Shown: one piece after another, positions 6,316 through 9,743 of the stretch
Numbering within the stretch: position 1 is the stretch's first letter
Layout of the letters: each line of letters begins with the position of its first letter
Assembly (NCBI GenBank): GCA_947177105.1
Contig: CAMWTF010000066.1
Span: forward strand, 1-9,743
Reading direction: 5' to 3'
Length of the DNA stretch: 9,743 nucleotides
From: an uncultured Lachnospiraceae bacterium
GTDB lineage: Bacteria > Bacillota > Clostridia > Lachnospirales > Lachnospiraceae
The notes under the pieces: generated by a model
What the model was told of the DNA's origin: nothing
The model's input: only the letters and a program-made list of their open reading frames with translations
The model's database searches: none
Position numbers and translations under genes: made by a program

Positions 6316-6720
6316 ATGAGGAAACGTTCAGCAATCATTTGTGCGACAGCTTGCGTCTTTGGTCTGACGGCCTGTGGAAGTGATCTGGGTGAAAGGATGG
6401 AGAGGGCGGCCCTGAATACTTTGATTGGTATGGGGACCGTATTTGTCGTCCTGATCATTATCATAGGTGTCATTTCCCTGTTTAAGTTTATCCCGGTGAT
6501 TCAGGACAGGCTTGCCAGGAAAAATACAGGGAGTGTACAGGAGAGCAGCGTAACCGCTGCCACACAGATGAGCAATGTCCAGGAGGACACGGATGTGTCC
6601 GATGATCTGGAACTGGTAGCCGTGATCGCCGCGGCGATTGCTGCCAGCGAGGGCGCCGCTTCTGCGGACGGCTTCGTGGTTAGGAGCATCCGCAAGGTAA
6701 ACGGAGTGAGAAGAGCATAA
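6316..6720 (+). CDS. OadG-like gamma subunit of a Na+-pump decarboxylase, with lipoprotein signal
   Basis: This is a 134-residue small membrane subunit that would tether the carboxyltransferase to the membrane beta subunit. The start at 6316 follows AAAGAGG with good spacing; longer in-frame openings from 6148 or 6247 run into the preceding gene and lack that signal. Residues 1-20 are a lipoprotein-type signal (MRKRS, hydrophobic core, lipobox LTAC20). A strong transmembrane helix follows at about 34-56 (LIGMGTVFVVLIIIIGVISLF), then an acidic, Ser/Thr-rich linker (about 70-95) ending DVSDDLE. The C-terminal segment LVAVIAAAIAAS then FVVRSIRKVNG matches the conserved tail of clostridial OadG/MmdD-type subunits. 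If the lipobox is processed, the N-terminus is outside and the tail cytoplasmic, which agrees with the known OadG topology. The position between carboxyltransferase and biotin carrier supports the call. Sequence conservation in this family is low. Confidence 0.82.
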   Translation: MRKRSAIICATACVFGLTACGSDLGERMERAALNTLIGMGTVFVVLIIIIGVISLFKFIPVIQDRLARKNTGSVQESSVTAATQMSNVQEDTDVSDDLELVAVIAAAIAASEGAASADGFVVRSIRKVNGVRRA

Positions 6721-6761
6721 ATATATTAATAATTTAGGAGAAACCAGTTTTGAGGCGCTGC

Positions 6762-6812
6762 CCGGAGGCTTTGCCTCGGATAATAGCTGGTGTATTATCT
6801 CAGGGAAACCTG
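6762..6812 (+). other. Three consecutive hairpins between the gamma-subunit and biotin-carrier genes
   Basis: Stem 1: 6762-6769 pairs with 6773-6779 (7 bp, one bulged G, TTT loop). Stem 2: GATAATA (6779-6785) pairs perfectly with TATTATC (6793-6799), sharing base 6779 with stem 1. Stem 3: CAGG (6801-6804) pairs with CCTG (6809-6812) around a GAAA, GNRA-type tetraloop. None is followed by a T-run. They fill much of the 114-base spacer, upstream of the strong ribosome binding site of the carrier gene, and look like an mRNA processing or stability element. A second GAGGC copy at 6752-6756 could compete for stem 1. Confidence 0.45.
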
Positions 6813-6834
6813 TGATATATGGAAAGGAGAAAAT

Positions 6835-7209
6835 ATGAAAAATTATACCATCACCGTAAACGGCAATGTATATGATGTAGTAGTGGAAGAGGGAGCATCC
6901 ACAGGTGCCCCTGCTCCTGCAGCCCCCAGGGCGGCAGCTCCCGCAGCTCCCGCAGTTCCCAAGACAGTGGCTCCCAAGGCGGCTGGCGGTGCAGGCAGCG
7001 TGAAGGTTGAGGCTGGTGCCGCCGGCAAGGTGTTCAAGATTGAGGCCAAAGTTGGGCAGGCTGTAAAGGCTGGCGATCCGGTTGTAATCATTGAGGCAAT
7101 GAAAATGGAAATCCCTGTTGTGGCTCCTCAGGATGGAACGGTGGCAAGCATCGACGTAGCTGTAGGAGATTCTATCGAGGCCGGCGCTGTACTGGCTACC
7201 ATGAACTAA
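6835..7209 (+). CDS. Biotin carboxyl carrier protein (MmdC/GcdC / transcarboxylase 1.3S type)
   Basis: This is a 124-residue carrier whose biotin shuttles the carboxyl group between the carboxyltransferases and the membrane decarboxylase. The start at 6835 has a strong GGAAAGGAG site and gives the typical N-terminus KNYTITVNGNVYDVVVEE. A longer reading from 6790 would translate through the spacer hairpin and is not preferred. Residues 22-54 are a flexible Ala/Pro linker. Residues 55-124 are a biotinyl/lipoyl domain with G64 turn, GD at 80-81 and EAMKME at 87-92, in which K90 is the biotinylation site. The free-standing carrier suggests that the downstream OadA-type protein need not carry its own biotin domain. 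No biotin ligase or biotin carboxylase gene is present in the window, consistent with a decarboxylase or transcarboxylase rather than an ATP-dependent carboxylase. Confidence 0.95.
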   Translation: MKNYTITVNGNVYDVVVEEGASTGAPAPAAPRAAAPAAPAVPKTVAPKAAGGAGSVKVEAGAAGKVFKIEAKVGQAVKAGDPVVIIEAMKMEIPVVAPQDGTVASIDVAVGDSIEAGAVLATMN

Positions 7210-7230
7210 TCATTCTATCCATTTGAATGA
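7210..7230 (+). other. Short hairpin between the biotin-carrier and beta-subunit genes
   Basis: TCATTC (7210-7215) pairs with GAATGA (7225-7230) around a 9-base loop, immediately after the carrier stop codon. The stem is AT-rich and has no T-run, so it is a weak candidate. It is listed because every junction in this operon has an inverted repeat. Confidence 0.25.
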
Positions 7231-7251
7231 ATCACAACAGGAGGTCAACAC

Positions 7252-8403
7252 ATGGATTATATAGCAAATACGCTTAGCAATCTGATCCACCAGACAGCGT
7301 TCTTCAACCTGACCTGGGGCAATTATGTGATGATTGTAGTTGCGTGTGTATTTCTTTATCTGGCTATCCGAAAAGGGTTTGAGCCTTTGCTGCTCACCCC
7401 GATAGCTTTCGGTATGCTGCTGGTGAATATCTACCCGGATATCATGATGTCCATTGAAGAGTCATCCAATGGCGTCGGCGGCCTGCTGCATTATTTCTAC
7501 TTATTGGATGAATGGGCCATTCTGCCTTCCCTGATTTTTATGGGAGTGGGCGCATCCACGGATTTCGGCCCTCTGATTGCCAATCCCAAGAGTTTCCTGC
7601 TGGGTGCGGCGGCGCAGTTTGGTATCTACATGGCTTACTTTGGGGCTATCTTTATGGGATTTAACGATGCGGCTGCGGCTGCTATCTCCATTATCGGCGG
7701 CGCTGACGGACCTACATCCATTTTCCTGGCCAGTAAACTGGGACAGACGGCAATCATGGGTCCCATAGCTGTGGCGGCATATTCTTATATGTCCCTGGTG
7801 CCCATTATCCAACCCCCCATCATGAAGCTGCTGACCACTGAGAAGGAGCGTAAGATCAAGATGACACAGCTTCGTCCTGTGACCAAGCTGGAGAAGATTC
7901 TGTTCCCCATCGTCGTTACCATCGTGGTATGTCTGATTCTGCCCACTACGGCGCCTCTGGTAGGTATGCTGATGCTGGGTAACCTGTTCAGGGAGTCGGG
8001 CGTGGTGAGACAGCTGACAGATACGGCTTCCAACGCTTTGATGTACATTGTGGTTATTTTGTTGGGTACCTCTGTAGGCGCCACCACCAGCGCAGAGGCT
8101 TTCCTGAACTGGGATACCATTAAGATCGTTGTTCTGGGTCTGGTTGCCTTTGCCTTCGGAACGGCGGCGGGTGTACTCTTCGGCAAGCTGATGTGTGTTG
8201 CCACCAAGGGTAAGGTGAACCCGCTGATCGGTTCCGCCGGCGTGTCCGCAGTGCCTATGGCCGCCCGCGTATCCCAGAAGGTAGGCGCGGAGGCAGATCC
8301 CACCAACTTCCTGCTGATGCATGCCATGGGTCCCAACGTGGCCGGCGTTATTGGTACGGCCGTGGCGGCCGGAACCTTTATGGCCATCTTCGGAGTATTT
8401 TGA
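7252..8403 (+). CDS. oadB: Na+-translocating decarboxylase beta subunit (OadB/MmdB/GcdB family)
   Basis: This is the multi-spanning membrane subunit that decarboxylates carboxybiotin and exports Na+. The 383 residues are almost wholly hydrophobic helices and match the shorter, clostridial form of the family. Functional residues known from Klebsiella OadB have counterparts: D152 in GGADGPTSIF (Klebsiella D203), a Tyr in AAYSYM (Y177 or Y179; Y229), and N323, G327, S332 and R339 (N373, G377, S382 and R389) with identical spacing. The C-terminus has AMGPNVAGVIGTAVAAG. AGGAGGT lies 7 bases before the ATG. Neighbours supply the carrier, gamma subunit and two carboxyltransferases. The subunit family is shared by oxaloacetate, methylmalonyl-CoA, malonate and glutaconyl-CoA decarboxylases, so oadB is a family-level name; the sequence alone does not fix the carboxyl donor. 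Confidence 0.95.
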   Translation: MDYIANTLSNLIHQTAFFNLTWGNYVMIVVACVFLYLAIRKGFEPLLLTPIAFGMLLVNIYPDIMMSIEESSNGVGGLLHYFYLLDEWAILPSLIFMGVGASTDFGPLIANPKSFLLGAAAQFGIYMAYFGAIFMGFNDAAAAAISIIGGADGPTSIFLASKLGQTAIMGPIAVAAYSYMSLVPIIQPPIMKLLTTEKERKIKMTQLRPVTKLEKILFPIVVTIVVCLILPTTAPLVGMLMLGNLFRESGVVRQLTDTASNALMYIVVILLGTSVGATTSAEAFLNWDTIKIVVLGLVAFAFGTAAGVLFGKLMCVATKGKVNPLIGSAGVSAVPMAARVSQKVGAEADPTNFLLMHAMGPNVAGVIGTAVAAGTFMAIFGVF

Positions 8404-8429
8404 GTTGTGTGATATAGCTAAATAAATCA

Positions 8430-8464
8430 GCAGTTGCCCGTACAGTGCCAGACAGGACAACTGC
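8430..8464 (+). other. Hairpin in the oadB-oadA spacer with a loop complementary to a downstream stem
   Basis: GCAGTTG (8430-8436) pairs perfectly with CAACTGC (8458-8464). The 21-base loop carries CAGTGCCA (8443-8450), which is complementary to TGGCACTG at 8546-8553 and repeats seven bases of the left arm of the downstream stem (8491-8497). No T-run follows, so it is not a simple terminator. Confidence 0.45.
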
Positions 8465-8489
8465 AAAACTATAAACGGCAAGCGCCCTG

Positions 8490-8554
8490 CCAGTGCCTGG
8501 GATAAATACCGGCCGCATTCCGGACGGGATTTATCCTACCGGGTATGGCACTGG
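8490..8554 (+). promoter_or_regulatory. Large bipartite inverted repeat upstream of oadA with alternative pairings
   Basis: An outer stem CCAGTGCC (8490-8497) / GGCACTGG (8547-8554) encloses an 8-bp stem GGATAAAT (8500-8507) / ATTTATCC (8529-8536) and an inner CCGG/CCGG (8509-8512 / 8520-8523). A mutually exclusive pairing joins ATACCGG (8506-8512) to CCGGGTAT (8539-8546) with one bulged G. The element lies 38 bases before the oadA start; the ribosome binding site (GGAGGAG, 8580-8586) is outside it. No convincing -35/-10 pair was found in the spacer. It could be a leader-type regulatory RNA, an mRNA processing site, or a stability element setting the OadA level. Confidence 0.5.
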
Positions 8555-8592
8555 GAGGTCGATTGCGGAACTTTTATTTGGAGGAGACGTAA

Positions 8593-9743
8593 ATGTCAGA
8601 ACAAGCTAAAAAACCGATTAAAATAACGGAAACAATATTGCGTGATGCCCACCAGTCTCTGATTGCTACCAGGATGCCTACTGATTTCATGCTGCCCATC
8701 GTGGAGAAAATGGATAAGGTCGGCTACCACTCCGTAGAGTGCTGGGGCGGCGCGACCTTTGACGCATCCCTGAGATTCCTGAAGGAAGATCCCTGGGACA
8801 GACTGCGCAAGCTTCGTGACGGCTTCAAAAATACCAAGCTGCAGATGCTGTTCCGCGGTCAGAACATCCTGGGCTACAGGCCCTATGCGGATGATGTGGT
8901 GGATGCTTTTGTGCAGAAGTCCATTTCCAACGGTATTGATATCATTCGTATTTTTGACTGTCTGAATTATCTGCCCAATCTGCAGGAGGCGGTAAACGCC
9001 ACCAACAGGATGAAGAAACAGGAGGGCAGGGGACATGCGCAGGTGGCTTTGTCCTATACTCTGGGAGATGCCTATACTCTGGAATACTGGGCTGACATGG
9101 CCAAGAAGATCGAGGAGATGGGTGCGGATTCCATCTGTATCAAGGATATGGCAGGATTGCTGGTGCCCTACAAGGCTTCCGAACTGATTGCGGCCATGAA
9201 AGAGAACACCAAGCTGCCTATTCAGCTGCATACGCATTACACCTCCGGCGTGGCAGGCATGACTTACTTAAAGGCGGTGGAGGCTGGTGTGGACGTGATC
9301 GACACGGCTATGAGTCCTTTCGCCATGGGCACATCCCAGCCCGCTACTGAGGTTATGGTGGAGACTTTCAGGGGTACGCCCTATGACACCGGTTTTGACC
9401 AGAATCTGCTGGCGGAGATCGCCGACTACTTCCGTCCTTATAGGGATGAGTGCTTAAAGAGCGGCCTGCTCAATCCCAAGGTGATGGGCGTGGATATCAA
9501 GACCCTGTTGTATCAGGTGCCCGGCGGCATGTTGTCCAACATGGTGAGCCAGCTGAAAGAGCAGAACGCGGAGGATAAGTATTACGATGTGCTGCGTGAG
9601 ATTCCCCAGGTGCGTAAAGATCTGGGCGAGCCTCCCCTGGTTACTCCTTCCTCTCAGATCGTGGGTACGCAGGCCGTGTTCAACGTGCTGATGGGCGAGA
9701 GATACAAGATGGCTACCAAGGAGACCAAAGCAGTGCTGCGTGG
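8593..9743 (+). CDS. oadA: Oxaloacetate decarboxylase alpha / transcarboxylase 5S-type carboxyltransferase, 3' end missing
   Basis: This is the pyruvate/oxaloacetate-type carboxyltransferase, which moves carboxyl from oxaloacetate to the carrier biotin or the reverse. The frame starts at ATG 8593, behind GGAGGAG, and is open for 383 codons to the right edge. The N-terminal TIM barrel shows ETILRDAHQSLIATRM with D18 as metal ligand, FRGQN, the DIIRIFDCLN strand, CIKDMAGL with K184 (the Lys that is carbamylated in this family) and QLHTHYTSG with metal ligands H213 and H215. After the barrel come the conserved stretches MSPFAMGTSQPATE, KVMGVD, QVPGGMLSNM and PPLVTPSSQIVGTQAVFNVL. Whether a biotin domain exists at the C-terminus cannot be seen; the separate carrier gene at 6835 suggests it may be absent, as in 5S subunits. 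The gene is the fifth of the operon, 189 structured bases after oadB. Confidence 0.96.
   Translation, partial: MSEQAKKPIKITETILRDAHQSLIATRMPTDFMLPIVEKMDKVGYHSVECWGGATFDASLRFLKEDPWDRLRKLRDGFKNTKLQMLFRGQNILGYRPYADDVVDAFVQKSISNGIDIIRIFDCLNYLPNLQEAVNATNRMKKQEGRGHAQVALSYTLGDAYTLEYWADMAKKIEEMGADSICIKDMAGLLVPYKASELIAAMKENTKLPIQLHTHYTSGVAGMTYLKAVEAGVDVIDTAMSPFAMGTSQPATEVMVETFRGTPYDTGFDQNLLAEIADYFRPYRDECLKSGLLNPKVMGVDIKTLLYQVPGGMLSNMVSQLKEQNAEDKYYDVLREIPQVRKDLGEPPLVTPSSQIVGTQAVFNVLMGERYKMATKETKAVLR

Noticed and set aside
6790..6834. Longer start for the biotin carrier (ATG 6790)
   Set aside because: It adds 15 residues encoded by the spacer hairpins, while ATG 6835 has the strong ribosome binding site and the normal family N-terminus.
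6901..6995. Repetitive GC-rich tract in the biotin-carrier gene as a DNA repeat
   Set aside because: It encodes the Ala/Pro linker normal for these carriers; the repetition is explained by the protein composition.
8470..8475. TATAAA as a -10 box for a separate oadA promoter
   Set aside because: No -35-like sequence lies 16-18 bases upstream and there is no extended -10 TG, so a promoter is not supported.
7501..8481. Long open frame of 326 codons on the - strand opposite oadB
   Set aside because: The translation is low-complexity, rich in His, Gln and Gly, with no recognisable domain. It is a by-product of codon bias in the membrane protein gene on the + strand, which has every conserved residue of its family.

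Overview
This window looks like chromosomal DNA from an anaerobic, Gram-positive member of the Clostridia, probably a Lachnospiraceae-type gut bacterium. That placement is an inference. It rests on the purine-rich GGAGG-type ribosome binding sites, the moderate GC content, the dac/scpA/scpB neighbourhood, and a biotin-dependent sodium-pump decarboxylase cluster. All recognisable genes lie on the + strand.

The left half (1-4728) holds cell-wall and chromosome-maintenance genes. It starts inside a D-Ala-D-Ala carboxypeptidase whose N-terminus lies outside the window. A membrane-anchored YaeI/YkuE-type metallophosphoesterase follows. A good sigma-A promoter (TTGAAC-17-TACAAT, 1776-1804) then drives scpA and scpB, the kleisin and wHTH partners of SMC. 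A second, divergent D-Ala-D-Ala carboxypeptidase comes next, behind a small direct-repeat array. An intrinsic terminator (4691-4728) closes the block.

The right half (4833 to the edge) reads as one five-gene operon. In order it encodes a divergent acyl-CoA carboxyltransferase (MmdA/12S-like), an OadG-like gamma subunit with a lipoprotein signal, a biotin carrier protein (biotinyl-Lys90), the membrane beta subunit of a Na+-translocating decarboxylase (OadB/MmdB/GcdB family, all key residues present), and an oxaloacetate/pyruvate-type carboxyltransferase (OadA/5S, cut by the window edge). The set therefore combines the three catalytic parts of transcarboxylase (12S, 5S and 1.3S) with the beta and gamma subunits of a sodium pump. 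Two carboxyltransferases of different substrate class appear to share one biotin carrier and one Na+ pump. This is the most interesting system in the window.

Every junction in the right-hand operon carries an inverted repeat. The most elaborate is the 189-base oadB-oadA spacer, where alternative and pseudoknot-like pairings are possible. No tRNA, rRNA, CRISPR array or mobile element was seen, and no gene-free stretch exceeds 300 bases.
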